Assembly (NCBI RefSeq): GCF_002893625.1
Contig: NZ_PKMZ01000002.1
Coordinates: 248,001-312,000, forward strand
Source of the DNA: Mangrovicella endophytica
Lineage (GTDB): Bacteria; Pseudomonadota; Alphaproteobacteria; Rhizobiales; Rhizobiaceae
DNA: 64,000 bases
Reading direction: 5' to 3'
The notes under the pieces were generated by a model, which did not search any database, had not been told where the DNA came from, and saw only the letters and a list, made by a program, of their open reading frames with translations. Position 1 is the first letter of the stretch, and each line of letters begins with the position of its first letter. A program made the position numbers and the translations under genes. Positions 1-10,422 of the stretch are shown piece after piece.

Positions 1-530
1 GTCACCACATGCGATGGCCGCATCAGGAAGCGCCGCAGGATCGCAAACTCCGTCGATGTCAGCTCGACGCCGCGGCCATCGAAGGTCGTCGTGTGCTGGG
101 CCGGATCGAGCGTCAGGCGCCCGTGGCTGATTGCGGGAGCCACCGGCTCGGGCTCCGCCGTCCCCGGCTGCAGACGCCGCAGGATGACCTTCACCCGCGC
201 CACCAGCTCACGCGGGCTGAACGGCTTGGTGACATAGTCGTCGCCGCCGATCTCGAGACCGAGGATGCGATCGATCTCCTCGTCGCGCGCCGACAGGAAG
301 AGAATCGGCACAGTGGAGGTCTTGCGCAGCTCCCGGCAGACGTCGAGCCCGTCGAGCTCGGGCATGCCGATGTCGAGCACCACGAGGTCGGGCCGGCGGC
401 GCTGGACCTGCCGCAGGGCGGAGGCGCCGTCCGGTGCGGTCTCCGTCTGCATGCCCGCCTTTTCCAGAGCGAAGCAGATCACGTCGCGGATGTGCGGGTC
501 GTCATCGACGACGAGGATGCGCGGTGCCAT
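1..530 (-). CDS. OmpR-family response regulator (3' end cut off by window edge)
   Basis: This is a two-component response regulator whose phosphorylated receiver would control a DNA-binding output domain. Translation from the ATG at 530 starts MAPRILVVDDD, giving the acidic pocket, then VVLDIGMPELDG with the phospho-acceptor Asp near residue 52 and the conserved Lys in YVTKPFSPREL. The beginning of an OmpR-type winged helix follows (VELTSTEFAILR) before the window ends at about residue 176. It starts 16 bases after the stop of the DUF4173 gene on the same strand, so the two are probably cotranscribed. A partner kinase would be expected beyond the edge, but this is not visible. The family call is firm; the signal is unknown. 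Confidence 0.93.
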   Translation of the reverse strand, partial: MAPRILVVDDDPHIRDVICFALEKAGMQTETAPDGASALRQVQRRRPDLVVLDIGMPELDGLDVCRELRKTSTVPILFLSARDEEIDRILGLEIGGDDYVTKPFSPRELVARVKVILRRLQPGTAEPEPVAPAISHGRLTLDPAQHTTTFDGRGVELTSTEFAILRRFLMRPSHVV

Positions 531-545
531 CGTCTGCGTGCTCCG

Positions 546-2138
546 TCACCATGGGAAGGGCGTCCAGCGTCGGCCGCCGAGCCTGCTGAGCTCTAGATAT
601 CGAGAGAGGCGCTCGCTGCGAAAGGTCCAGGATCGCCAGCGTAGCGCTCGGGCTCTGTGACGAGAGAGGAGGATATCTCGCGCAGACTGGACATCGATCA
701 TCTTGCGAGCTTCCCAGCCGCCCTGAGGGATCGGGCGCGATCTCATAGCCTCGAGCAGCGTATCCAGCGCTGGCAGGGCGGATGGTCCGAGCGCGGACAG
801 ATGGTCGATGTCGAGGAATGCGCCCGTGCCGGTCATCTCACGGCTGTGCTCGACGTTGAAGCGGGCGATCAGCGCGTCGAAGTCGGCGAAGGCGCAGCCA
901 TAGATCATTCCGGCCGCCACGGTCAGGTTGGTCATGACGAGCCAGTCGTTCGATCGGGCGAGCGCGATCCTGGCCACGATCAGAACCAGCCCCACCATCA
1001 CGAGCGCCATCCACAGGAAGGCCGCCACCCGCCAGTGCGTCAGGGCATAGACATCGACATAGAGGTCGAGGCGCCGCATCGCGGACAGGACAAGGACGAC
1101 CGTCTGCGCCGTCCAGAGGTAGACCAGCGCCCGGATCCAGCGATCCGATGCGGCTGCCGAGCCGGGTCGCATGGCGAGGAGCACGAAGGCGGCGGCGCAG
1201 AGGGCGGTGGCGACCAAAGTGTAGGCGCCACGATGGGCATATTCGGCATAGGTGATGCCGTCTGGCAGCGCCTTTCCGCCCCAGAGATAGAGACTGTCGA
1301 GGACGGTCTGCACCGCGAAGACCGCATTGAAAAGGACAAGGGCGCGCAGGATCGAGTCGGCGCCGAAAAGCGTGCTGGAAAAGCCGGAGGGCAGGGCGGG
1401 CGGTTCGTCCGAGGCGCGGGCTGCGGGCTCGGATGGCCGTATGGCTCGACCACTGAGATGGCGCAGCCGCGGACGCAGGAACGGCCAGATCAGCACGAAG
1501 GCCAGTATCCAGAAGATCAGCCGCGCCGGCTCCAGGAGGTCGATAAGGGCAGAGAGGTCGATCAGCCACAGCCAGTGCTCGACGATCGGATTGCCGGCGC
1601 CGAGCAGGATGATGAAGCCTCCTGCCAGGATGAGCGGCATGATCCAGACCGTCCATCGGACAAGCCGGCCAGCCGACATGCGCCGGGCGTCGCGCAGGCT
1701 TTTTGCCGCGCGGCGACGGCGGACCTCGTCCAGACAGAACGCAGCTGGACTCGTGACCAGGAAGCGCAGCACCGCCCTTGCTGCGGCAGGTCCATGAGGC
1801 AGCCGCCCGGCAGCCGCGAGCGCGAAAGCCGCCAGACAGGTCAGCCCGACAACGACCTGAAGCCTGCCCACCGTCTCTGCCAAGGCAAGCGCCGCGCCGG
1901 TCAGAAGTATCGCCGTCGGTATAGCCGAGACACCCAGCGACCGGCGATTGCAGAGGACGACGCCCAACCCGACCGTCAGCAGAAGAAGCGGCACCGGTAG
2001 CCCGATCGGTTGCGTGAGGGTGAGGCCGCCCGGTCGCTCGAAGGAGCGGAACAGAAGGAAGTCCGCCGCGGTGGTCAGAAGCAGTGCGGCCACGGCGTAG
2101 TCGCGGAGCCGCGGGGCGGCGAAACGGGCGGGTGTCAT
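546..2138 (-). CDS. DUF4173 (DUF4153-type) multi-pass membrane protein
   Basis: This is a predicted integral membrane protein of about 530 residues with roughly ten to twelve hydrophobic segments and a short soluble C-terminus. Its overall character, with a central segment of the type SSTLFGADSILRALVLFN followed by a tyrosine-rich loop containing EYAHRGAYTL, fits the DUF4173 family, whose function is unknown. I chose the ATG at 2138 because the reading frame continues upstream only as Arg/Pro-rich sequence with no membrane character. The start overlaps the stop of a doubtful small ORF by ATGA. It precedes a response regulator by 16 bases, which suggests a link to a two-component system. The family call is good; the role is not known. 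Confidence 0.8.
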   Translation of the reverse strand: MTPARFAAPRLRDYAVAALLLTTAADFLLFRSFERPGGLTLTQPIGLPVPLLLLTVGLGVVLCNRRSLGVSAIPTAILLTGAALALAETVGRLQVVVGLTCLAAFALAAAGRLPHGPAAARAVLRFLVTSPAAFCLDEVRRRRAAKSLRDARRMSAGRLVRWTVWIMPLILAGGFIILLGAGNPIVEHWLWLIDLSALIDLLEPARLIFWILAFVLIWPFLRPRLRHLSGRAIRPSEPAARASDEPPALPSGFSSTLFGADSILRALVLFNAVFAVQTVLDSLYLWGGKALPDGITYAEYAHRGAYTLVATALCAAAFVLLAMRPGSAAASDRWIRALVYLWTAQTVVLVLSAMRRLDLYVDVYALTHWRVAAFLWMALVMVGLVLIVARIALARSNDWLVMTNLTVAAGMIYGCAFADFDALIARFNVEHSREMTGTGAFLDIDHLSALGPSALPALDTLLEAMRSRPIPQGGWEARKMIDVQSARDILLSRHRARALRWRSWTFRSERLSRYLELSRLGGRRWTPFPW

Positions 2139-2332
2139 TGCGGATTGTCCTCGGCTGGTCGAACGGAGTGGCTCGGCTCGCGGACGATCGGCGGCGGGCT
2201 CGCAGCCGGCCGGAGCGGGTCGACCAGCCACCAGCCGTCGCGGCGGAGGCGATCGGGGATCGGGGAGCCCGGCGGCGGGACAGGGCGACGTCGGATCGTT
2301 CGCATGCCCCGTTCTCGCAGGGCCGCCAGCAT
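2135..2332 (-). CDS. Doubtful 65-residue ORF overlapping the DUF4173 start
   Basis: This short Arg/Pro-rich frame ends with a TGA that overlaps the ATG of the DUF4173 gene in the ATGA arrangement typical of translational coupling. The product contains a segment DRLRRDGWWLVDPLRP that is less biased than the rest. There is no recognisable domain and no convincing ribosome binding site. It may be a real leader cistron, or just an open frame in high-GC DNA; only the coupling geometry argues for it. Confidence 0.25.
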   Translation of the reverse strand: MLAALRERGMRTIRRRPVPPPGSPIPDRLRRDGWWLVDPLRPAASPPPIVREPSHSVRPAEDNPQ

Positions 2333-2709
2333 CGCCTTTGCGCGACCTGCGCAGGCTTTTAGGATTTTCGTGCAGGATGTGTGCAGGCGACCGGCCCGCG
2401 CGGATCAGCGGGACGGGCTGCGATGCGGGTCGAAGCGGCGCGACCGTCCTCAGCGGCTGACCGCTCGCCATTGACCCGCTGCCTCTGACCGTCGCGGTCA
2501 TCGAGCAGGGGGCATTAGTGAAGGACGGGTCGTGGACGCCGCAAGCCTGGCGGGCTGAACGTTGCCGGAGGGCTACTCGGCCCCAGCCTTTGCCGGCATG
2601 AGGGACGGCTGGTATCGGCTGATCGAAGCGCTCTCGCGCAAGGCCTCTGCAGGCGTGCCGTCAGCAACGGTGCGGGCGCGCGTCCAAAGGAAAAGATCGC
2701 TGACCTTCG
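2333..2709. other. Intergenic stretch, no gene recognised
   Basis: This region lies upstream of the DUF4173 transcription unit and downstream of the NTF2-like gene. The open frames here are Arg/Ser-rich and look like high-GC shadows. The promoter for the DUF4173/response-regulator unit should lie in it, but I could not identify -35/-10 elements with confidence. Confidence 0.5.
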
Positions 2710-3102
2710 TTACGCCGCGATCTGGCGTTCGACGGCAGCCTTGTCGATCACCGACCGGACTGAGACGATCTTCGATCCCCCGAATTGGTAGAAGACGTTC
2801 TCCGCAAAGGAGATCCTGCGGCCGTTGACCGGCAGCCCGAGAAACGCGGCCCTTGGATGGCAGTCGAACACGAGTCGTGCCGCGACGTGCGGCGGCTCAC
2901 AGACCAGTGTGTCTATCCGGAAGTGCAGGTCCGGAATGTCCGCAAAGTCCTTGACCAGCATGGCGCGATAGCCAGCCAGGCCGAGCGGTCTGCCATTATG
3001 CTCAACATCGTCGTCGACATGCAAACCGAGGTTCGGCCAATCCTGCCGATTGAGGCAGTCGATATAGGCGCGGTACTGGTCGGCTAACGGGCGAGGGGTC
3101 AA
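2710..3102 (-). CDS. SnoaL/NTF2-like ester cyclase-family protein
   Basis: This is a 130-residue NTF2-fold protein. After the start it reads through a helix typical of the SnoaL-like ester cyclase group (YRAYIDCLNRQDWPNL), then VEHNGRPLGLAGYRAML, and ends in beta strands (RRISFAENVFYQF). Members act as small-molecule cyclases, isomerases or hydrolases, and the substrate here is unknown. I chose the TTG at 3102 because AAGGAG sits 8 bases upstream and the conserved family N-terminus begins right there; the earlier in-frame ATG at 3198 would add about 30 low-complexity residues. It lies downstream of the HxlR gene on the same strand, so regulation with that gene is possible. Confidence 0.75.
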   Translation of the reverse strand: MTPRPLADQYRAYIDCLNRQDWPNLGLHVDDDVEHNGRPLGLAGYRAMLVKDFADIPDLHFRIDTLVCEPPHVAARLVFDCHPRAAFLGLPVNGRRISFAENVFYQFGGSKIVSVRSVIDKAAVERQIAA

Positions 3103-3235
3103 TGCGGCGGCTCCTTGCTCCGGCGGGTCAATCGAGGGGCGTTGCGGTTCGCCGGATGAGGCAGCCCTGATCGGCACCGCGCCGGCCGCGCTTGGCAAGC
3201 CACCTCAAAGCCGTACCGATCATCGCCCGTGATTG

Positions 3236-3613
3236 TCACGCCTTGGCGTCTGCCCAGTCTTCCCGCTGCTGCAGGACGTGCGTGACCTCGGCGACATGCT
3301 CCGTGCCCCAGTTGCAGAGTGGCGTGAGCGCCTCGGCAAGCGAGCGCCCCAGCGGCGTCAGCGCATAGTCTACCCGCGGCGGCACCTCGTGATAGTCGGT
3401 GCGCATGACGATGCCGTCGGCTTCCAGCTCCTTCAACTGCTGGATAAGCATCTTGTCGCTGACGCCACGAACCGCCCGCTTCAGCTCGCCATAGCGGTTC
3501 GGGCCTTGCAGCAGGAAGTACAGGATCAGCGGCTTCCACTTGCCGGCAATGACGCGCAGCGTTGCGTCGAGTCCGCAGCTGAATCCGGGCGGTGGTGCAA
3601 GGGTCGAGGACAT
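3236..3613 (-). CDS. HxlR-family winged-helix transcriptional regulator
   Basis: This 125-residue protein is a single HxlR domain. A Cys (CGLDATLRVI) precedes the GKWKPLILYFLL helix, then NRYGELKRAV, SDKMLIQQLKELEADGIV and the wing with YHEVPPRVDYALTPLGRSL. HxlR proteins are usually homodimeric repressors that sense aldehydes, quinones or thiol stress, often through the N-terminal Cys. It is divergently transcribed from an SDR gene 84 bases away, the classic arrangement for a local regulator and its oxidoreductase target. The family is certain; the effector and target are inferred from position. Confidence 0.95.
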   Translation of the reverse strand: MSSTLAPPPGFSCGLDATLRVIAGKWKPLILYFLLQGPNRYGELKRAVRGVSDKMLIQQLKELEADGIVMRTDYHEVPPRVDYALTPLGRSLAEALTPLCNWGTEHVAEVTHVLQQREDWADAKA

Positions 3614-3697
3614 GATCGGGTACTTACCAAAAGGTGCATACTTGTCTATAGGTGTGTAGCCAGCCAGCTATAGGCCACCTTAACAAGGAGGCGTGAC
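3614..3697. promoter_or_regulatory. Divergent promoter/operator between HxlR and SDR genes
   Basis: This 84-bp intergenic region holds two copies of CTATAGG, at 3646-3652 and 3668-3674, spaced 22 bases apart. It also holds an imperfect inverted repeat around GTACTTACC-aaaa-GGTGCATAC near 3630-3651, with six of nine positions matching. It ends in AAGGAGG, the SD of the SDR. These are plausible HxlR binding elements, but binding is inferred from position only. Confidence 0.5.
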
Positions 3698-4432
3698 ATG
3701 AACAGGCTGGACGGCAAGACGGCAGTGATCACGGGCGGCGGAAGCGGCATCGGCCTTGGTGCCGCCCAGCGCTTCATCGAGGAAGGCGCATTCGTTTACA
3801 TCTTCGGACGGCGGCAGGATGCGCTCGACGCCGCGCTGGAGCAACTCGGACCGAACGCCCGCGTCGTGCAGGGCTCGGTGACCGACCTTGCCGATCTCGA
3901 TCGGCTGTTCGAGACGGTGAAGGCGGAGCGCGGCACGCTCGATGTCCTATTTGCCAATGCGGGCACCGGTGATCTTGCACCTCTCGGCGAGATCACGCCT
4001 GAGCAGTTCGACCGCACCTTCGGCGTCAATGTCAAAGGTGTGCTCTTCACAGTTCAGAAGGGCCTGCCGCTGATGACGAAGGGCGGCTCGATCATCCTGA
4101 CGGGATCGACCGCGGGATCGATGGGCACGCCGAGCTTCAGCGTCTACAGCGCTACCAAGGCCGCGGTCCGAAACTTCGCACGCAGCTGGGCACAGGATCT
4201 GCGCGGCACGGGCATTCGCGTCAATGTTCTGTCTCCTGGACCCACCCGCACGGAGCTGGCGATGGACGTCGTGGGCAGCGAGGTGATGGAGTCGCTCGGC
4301 GGTACGACGCCGATCGGTCGCCTCGGCGAGCCGTCGGAAAACGGCGCGGTCGCAGCGTTCCTCGCCTCCGATGACAGCAGCTTCATGACGGGCAGCGAGG
4401 TCTTCGTGGACGGCGGTCTCGCGCAGATCTGA
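3698..4432 (+). CDS. SDR-family NAD(P)-dependent oxidoreductase
   Basis: This is a classical short-chain dehydrogenase/reductase of 244 residues. It has the Rossmann dinucleotide motif TGGGSGIG near residue 12, NAG in the fourth strand, the catalytic Ser in ILTGSTAGS, YSATK as the YxxxK pair near residue 150, and a C-terminal GSEVFVDGG. The start follows AAGGAGG by 6-7 bases. It is divergent from the HxlR gene, which probably represses it. An Arg after the first beta strand (FGRR) suggests NADP(H) preference. The substrate is unknown. Confidence 0.93.
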   Translation: MNRLDGKTAVITGGGSGIGLGAAQRFIEEGAFVYIFGRRQDALDAALEQLGPNARVVQGSVTDLADLDRLFETVKAERGTLDVLFANAGTGDLAPLGEITPEQFDRTFGVNVKGVLFTVQKGLPLMTKGGSIILTGSTAGSMGTPSFSVYSATKAAVRNFARSWAQDLRGTGIRVNVLSPGPTRTELAMDVVGSEVMESLGGTTPIGRLGEPSENGAVAAFLASDDSSFMTGSEVFVDGGLAQI

Positions 4433-4522
4433 TGCGCTGACCTGGCGAGGTCGAACGTCGAGAGACGATGGCGGCGTCTGGGCAGTTCTGCTTGGTGACA
4501 TTGCTGGGGTGCCGCAAAGACA

Positions 4523-4554
4523 AAGGCCCTGCTTCCGTCGGGAAGCAGGGCCTT
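4523..4554 (-). terminator. Rho-independent terminator of ompW
   Basis: The hairpin arms AAGGCCCTGCTTCC and GGAAGCAGGGCCTT match perfectly over 14 bp with a 4-base loop. Read on the minus strand it is followed by a T-rich stretch (TTTGTCTTT), so it terminates the OmpW gene. The plus-strand side lacks a T tract. Confidence 0.85.
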
Positions 4555-4581
4555 CTGCATGTCGCTCAGGTCCGCCGCGGA

Positions 4582-5265
4582 TCAGAACCGGTAGGTGATA
4601 CCGGTACCGATCAGCCAGGGATTCAGCTTGGCCTTGCCGGAGAGTTCTGTGCCGCCGAGATTGGCGGTCCAATCTGGCGCCAGGAAGACCTTCTTCACGT
4701 CGGCGTTGAAGCCCCAGTGATCGTCGATCATGTAGTCGAAGCCGACCTGGAGGGCCGCGCCCCATTCGTTCTCGATGTCCATGTCAGAGAACGCGCCGGA
4801 GTCGTGCTGGTTGTAGAAGATCGTGTAGTTCACGCCGGCGCCGACATAGGGCTTGAAGGCGCCGAAGTCGGTGAAGTGGTACTGCAGGGTCAGCGTGGGC
4901 GGCAGCACCCAGGTCTTGCCGACTTTGCCGAGGCCGGCGATCGAGTCGTCCGTCCAGACATTGGCATAGGTCGTGCCAAGGATCAGCTCCGCCGCGATAT
5001 TGTCGGTGAAGTAGTAGCTGATGTCGAGCTCGGGGATGACGGTGTCGGAGTAGGTCAATCCGGAATCATCGATGCCGTCGACATAGCCTTCATCGTCGGT
5101 GATGACGCCGAGCGCGCGCAGGCGTACCTGCCACGGGCTCTTTGCCGTCTCTACCACCGTGGCTTCCGGCACGTCGTTCGCAACCGCCAGGTCGGCGGCG
5201 ATCGCCTGGCCCGCAGTCAGCAAGAGGCCGGCCGCTGCGGCCCAGCCCAACGCTGTCGTCTTCAT
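4582..5265 (-). CDS. OmpW-family outer membrane beta-barrel protein
   Basis: This is an eight-stranded outer membrane porin of the OmpW family, 227 residues long. It has a signal peptide (MKTTALGWAAAAGLLLTAGQ then AIA-ADLA), then strands such as WQVRLRALGV, PELDISYYFTDNIAAEL, VLPPTLTLQYHF, FKPYVGAGVNYT, and the terminal aromatic residue of the last strand (GITYRF). The ATG at 5265 is preferred over the one at 5271 because AAGGAG lies 6 bases upstream of it. OmpW proteins form narrow hydrophobic channels and are often induced under stress or low oxygen. The upstream FNR-type box fits that. Confidence 0.93.
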   Translation of the reverse strand: MKTTALGWAAAAGLLLTAGQAIAADLAVANDVPEATVVETAKSPWQVRLRALGVITDDEGYVDGIDDSGLTYSDTVIPELDISYYFTDNIAAELILGTTYANVWTDDSIAGLGKVGKTWVLPPTLTLQYHFTDFGAFKPYVGAGVNYTIFYNQHDSGAFSDMDIENEWGAALQVGFDYMIDDHWGFNADVKKVFLAPDWTANLGGTELSGKAKLNPWLIGTGITYRF

Positions 5266-5336
5266 CGTCATCTCCTTCAACGTCCACCGGCGTCTCAGCC
5301 GCAGGCGGACCATGGGGAGGAGGGGACGCTGACTGT

Positions 5337-5350
5337 TTGCGCTAGATCAA
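5337..5350. promoter_or_regulatory. Candidate FNR/FixK-type box upstream of ompW
   Basis: The sequence TTGCGCTAGATCAA keeps the TTG-N8-CAA skeleton of the CRP/FNR family, with one FixK/FNR half (ATCAA) and one NnrR-like half (TTGCG). It lies about 72 bases upstream of the ompW start. FNR control of ompW is known in enteric bacteria; here the site is a sequence match only. Confidence 0.5.
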
Positions 5351-5355
5351 TGCGC

Positions 5356-5387
5356 GGCTAATCATTAGCCAATCACGGCGCCGTGAT
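5356..5387. repeat. Two adjacent perfect palindromes upstream of ompW
   Basis: GGCTAATCATTAGCC (5356-5370) is a perfect 6-3-6 inverted repeat. ATCACGGCGCCGTGAT (5372-5387) is a perfect 16-bp palindrome one base further on. They sit next to the FNR-like box in the ompW promoter region and could be operators, or could form a cruciform. No regulator can be assigned. Confidence 0.6.
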
Positions 5388-5515
5388 CGAGCACTGTGAC
5401 GAAAATGCAACGGAACTGCCGCCTGGGTTCTACTCCTGCTGCCTGTCCGGATCGTAGTCCCCATAGGCTGACGCCGGAACTAGTCGATTCCCGATCATCG
5501 CGAGTCGCTTGGCCG

Positions 5516-6031
5516 TCAAGTCCGCGCAGTCTTGGTGCGTGACCACCGCAGCTGCCGCAGCGCTTCGCCGGCGGTCATGCCGACGGAGACGGCCAGGTTT
5601 AGCGAGCGGCTGCCGGGCTGCATCGGGATCAGCAGCCGTGCATCGGCATCGTCATGCACCGCATCCGGCACGCCGGCGCTTTCCCGACCGAACAGCAGCA
5701 CGTCGCGGTCCTCGAAGATGAAGTCCGTGTAGGGGCACGCGCCCTTGGTGGTGAGGAGCACCAGCCGCCGCCCGGCGGCGCGTCGCGCCTTATCAAAGGC
5801 GGTATAGTCGACGTGACGGCGGAGCGCCGCCTGCTCAAGGTAATCCATGCCGGCCCGCTTCAGGGCGCGGTCGGAGAGGTCGAAGCCCGCCGGCTCGATC
5901 ACTTCGACGGGAAGGCCGAGGCAGGCGCCGAGTCTGAGGATCGTGCCGGTATTGCCGGCGATGTCGGGCTGGAACAGCGCGATGGACAGGTCGCCTGCCT
6001 CGGCGGCAGCCTCGTGATCGGTGGCGGTCAT
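5516..6031 (-). CDS. trmL: tRNA (cytidine(34)-2'-O)-methyltransferase TrmL
   Basis: This is a SPOUT-class RNA methyltransferase of 171 residues that methylates the 2'-O of the wobble base in certain tRNA-Leu isoacceptors using SAM. The sequence shows ALFQPDIAGNTGTILRL near the N-terminus, LLFGRESAGVPD (SPOUT motif 2), and the C-terminal knot PMQPGSRSLNLAVSVG. The length is normal for TrmL. It is divergent from the ABC exporter pair. The trmL-petABC neighbourhood is common in rhizobial genomes. Confidence 0.95.
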   Translation of the reverse strand: MTATDHEAAAEAGDLSIALFQPDIAGNTGTILRLGACLGLPVEVIEPAGFDLSDRALKRAGMDYLEQAALRRHVDYTAFDKARRAAGRRLVLLTTKGACPYTDFIFEDRDVLLFGRESAGVPDAVHDDADARLLIPMQPGSRSLNLAVSVGMTAGEALRQLRWSRTKTART

Positions 6032-6141
6032 TGCTGCTTGTCCCCATGACGCGGCGCCTACAGCTGCCTATATCGGAGACCTATTGCATGGCGCGAGTGC
6101 CTCCCCGGCACGGCCGCCTGCCGCCGATTGGAAGCGATTAC

Positions 6142-8042
<1,901 letters not shown>

Positions 8043-8046
<4 letters not shown>

Positions 8047-9941
8047 TGGACCGCTTTCTGCAGCGCTTCGAAGGCGTCATCGATCCATTCGGAGACGATG
8101 GCGAGACGCCAGAGGAGGCGCGTGCCAACCGCACCGGCCATCTGAAGGCGCTGCCGTCGGAGACCAACCGCTTCATCTGGCACTTCGCCAAGGCGGCCAA
8201 GTGGCCGCTCGCCGGCCTCCTCGTCACTGGCGGCCTCACCGGCGGAGTAGAGGCGGCGATCTATACGGGCGTCGGCTGGCTGATCGACGCGCTGGAGAAG
8301 GGCTCGCCGGCCACGCTCTTTGCCGAGCACGGCTGGCTCCTTCTCGGTCTCGTCGTGCTGACACTGGTGGCGCGCACGCTGGTGCTGGCCGCCGCCTCGA
8401 TCCTCGAGGAGCAGGTGATCTCGCCGAGCTTCTACAATCTTATCCGCTGGCAGAGCTACCGCCGGCTCATGGACCAGTCCTACACCTTCTTCCAGAACGA
8501 TTTCGCCGGGCGGCTCGCCCAGAAGGTGCAACAAGTCGGCCAGGCGACGGGCGACTTCATCACCACCACGCTGCAGACCTTCTGGTCCTTCGTCACCTTC
8601 ATTCTTCTCAGCATCACCATTCTCGGCGCCCTCGATGTCTGGATGGGCGTGGTGCTGGGCGTATGGTCGCTCGGCTACTGGTGGATCGTGCAGAACCTGC
8701 TGCCCGAGATCCGCGAGCGCGGCCGCGAGCGCGCCAATGCCAACTCGGTCTGGACCGGCCGTGTCGTCGACAGCTTCACCAACATCCTGTCGGTCAAGCT
8801 CTTCGATGCCACGCGCAGCAACGACGCCTTCGTGCGAGACGGCTTCGAGCGTTTCGTGGAGGCCAGCCGACGCATGACCCGTTCGCTGACGAGCGTGCGC
8901 ACGGCCGTCGCGCTGCTCAACGGGCTCATGATGGTCGGCGTCGGTGCCGTCGCCGTCATCGGCTGGCGCGCCGGCAGCATCTCCACCGGCGGTGTTGCGA
9001 CAGCGCTCGGCCTGGTGCTGCGGCTGAACCAGATGTCAGGCTGGATGATGTTCAACATCAACGCGCTGGTGCGCAACTACGGCACCATCCAGGATGCCGT
9101 CACCACGGTTTCGGCGCAGCCGACGCTGGTGGACAGGCCCGATGCCGCCCCGCTCGTAGCCGGCCAGGGTGCCGTCACCTTCGACCGCGTGACCTTCCAC
9201 TATGGCAAGGGCGGCGGCGTCATCGACGAGTTCAGCCTGACGATCCAGCCGGGCGAAAAGGTCGGGCTCGTGGGTCGCTCAGGCGCCGGCAAGACGACGC
9301 TCGTCAACCTGCTTCTGCGCCTCTACGAGCTGGAGGGCGGGCGCATCCTGATCGACGGGCAGGACATTGCCGGTGTGACGCAGAGCTCGCTACGCGCTGC
9401 GATCGGCGTCGTCACGCAGGACACCTCGCTTCTACACCGCTCGATCCGCGACAACATCGCCTATGGCCGAGTTGGTGCCGATGAGGGCGACATCCTGTCG
9501 GCCGCCGAGCAGGCGAGCGCCGACGACTTCATCCCGACCTTGCGCGATCCAAAAGGGCGCTCCGGCTACGATGCCTATGTCGGCGAGCGCGGCATCAAGC
9601 TCTCCGGCGGGCAGCGCCAGCGCATTGCCATCGCCCGGGTGCTCCTGAAGGACGCGCCGATCCTGATCCTCGATGAAGCGACCTCGGCGCTGGACTCGGA
9701 AGTCGAGGCGGCGATCCAGGAGAACCTGACCACGATGATGGAGGGCAAGACGGTGATCGCCATCGCGCATCGCCTCTCCACCATCGCAGCGATGGACCGC
9801 CTTGTGGTCATCGACAAGGGGCGCATCGTGGAGGAGGGGCGCCACGCCGACCTCATCGCGAAAGGCGGCCTCTATGCCGCTTTGTGGAACCGGCAGTCCG
9901 GCGGCTTCCTCGATTCGGCCGCAGCGGAAGCGGCCGAGTAG
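8043..9941 (+). CDS. ABC exporter half-transporter, subunit 2 (TMD-NBD fusion)
   Basis: This 632-residue half-transporter is clearly paralogous to the preceding gene and overlaps it by 4 bases (ATGA), so the two are translationally coupled. The N-terminal soluble segment FLQRFEGVIDPFGDD mirrors that of subunit 1. The ATPase domain again has a full set of motifs (GRSGAGKTT, LSGGQRQR, ILILDEATSALD, IAHRLSTI), so both sites of the predicted heterodimer look catalytically competent, unlike asymmetric exporters with one degenerate site. The family (MsbA/multidrug type) is clear; the cargo is not. Confidence 0.93.
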
Positions 9942-10422
9942 GGGCGCCTGCTCGTCCGTCACGACTGCGAGGCAACATCCAGCCAAAACGCAGCGCATCA
10001 CCAGCATGACGGCTCTGCGGACAATCCTGGGCCGGCACTAATTGCGGCGACGCCTACCGGCTTGCCGGGTGCTGCGAGAGACAATCAGAACGTTGGCGAG
10101 CCGGAACTCTCGCCTGCCGCCGCAGCAATCCTGCCCCTCTTGAAGCAGGTCATTCGGCCGCACGGATGAGAGGAAGTTCCACCCTCCTGCGCCCCGCCGT
10201 CGCAGCGACGCGCGAAGCTTGCGCAAAGGCTGCGTATTCCGGCGCTCTTAGACTTGTTCCAGTCTGGACAAGGGACGACCCTCCACCTAAGAAGTCGCGA
10301 ACGATCGACCATGGTCGCAGTCGCGCCGCATTTTCGCGTCTGCCGGCCACTTGCCGGTCGATGCGGATTTCGCGAAAGAGCGTGGCCGGCAAGCACGGCA
10401 GAAGTGCAAGGAGAGTGTTCCC
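9942..10422. other. Intergenic region upstream of petABC
   Basis: No gene is supported here; the open frames are shadows. The bc1 operon promoter must lie in this 481-bp stretch. The only clear structure is the near-perfect inverted repeat at 10253-10272, listed separately. Confidence 0.6.
10253..10272. promoter_or_regulatory. Imperfect inverted repeat upstream of petA
   Basis: CTTGTTCCAG and CTGGACAAG pair across a single T with one bulged base. The element lies about 150 bases upstream of the petA start. It could be an operator for the bc1 operon or part of the leader RNA. No regulator is identified from sequence. Confidence 0.35.
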
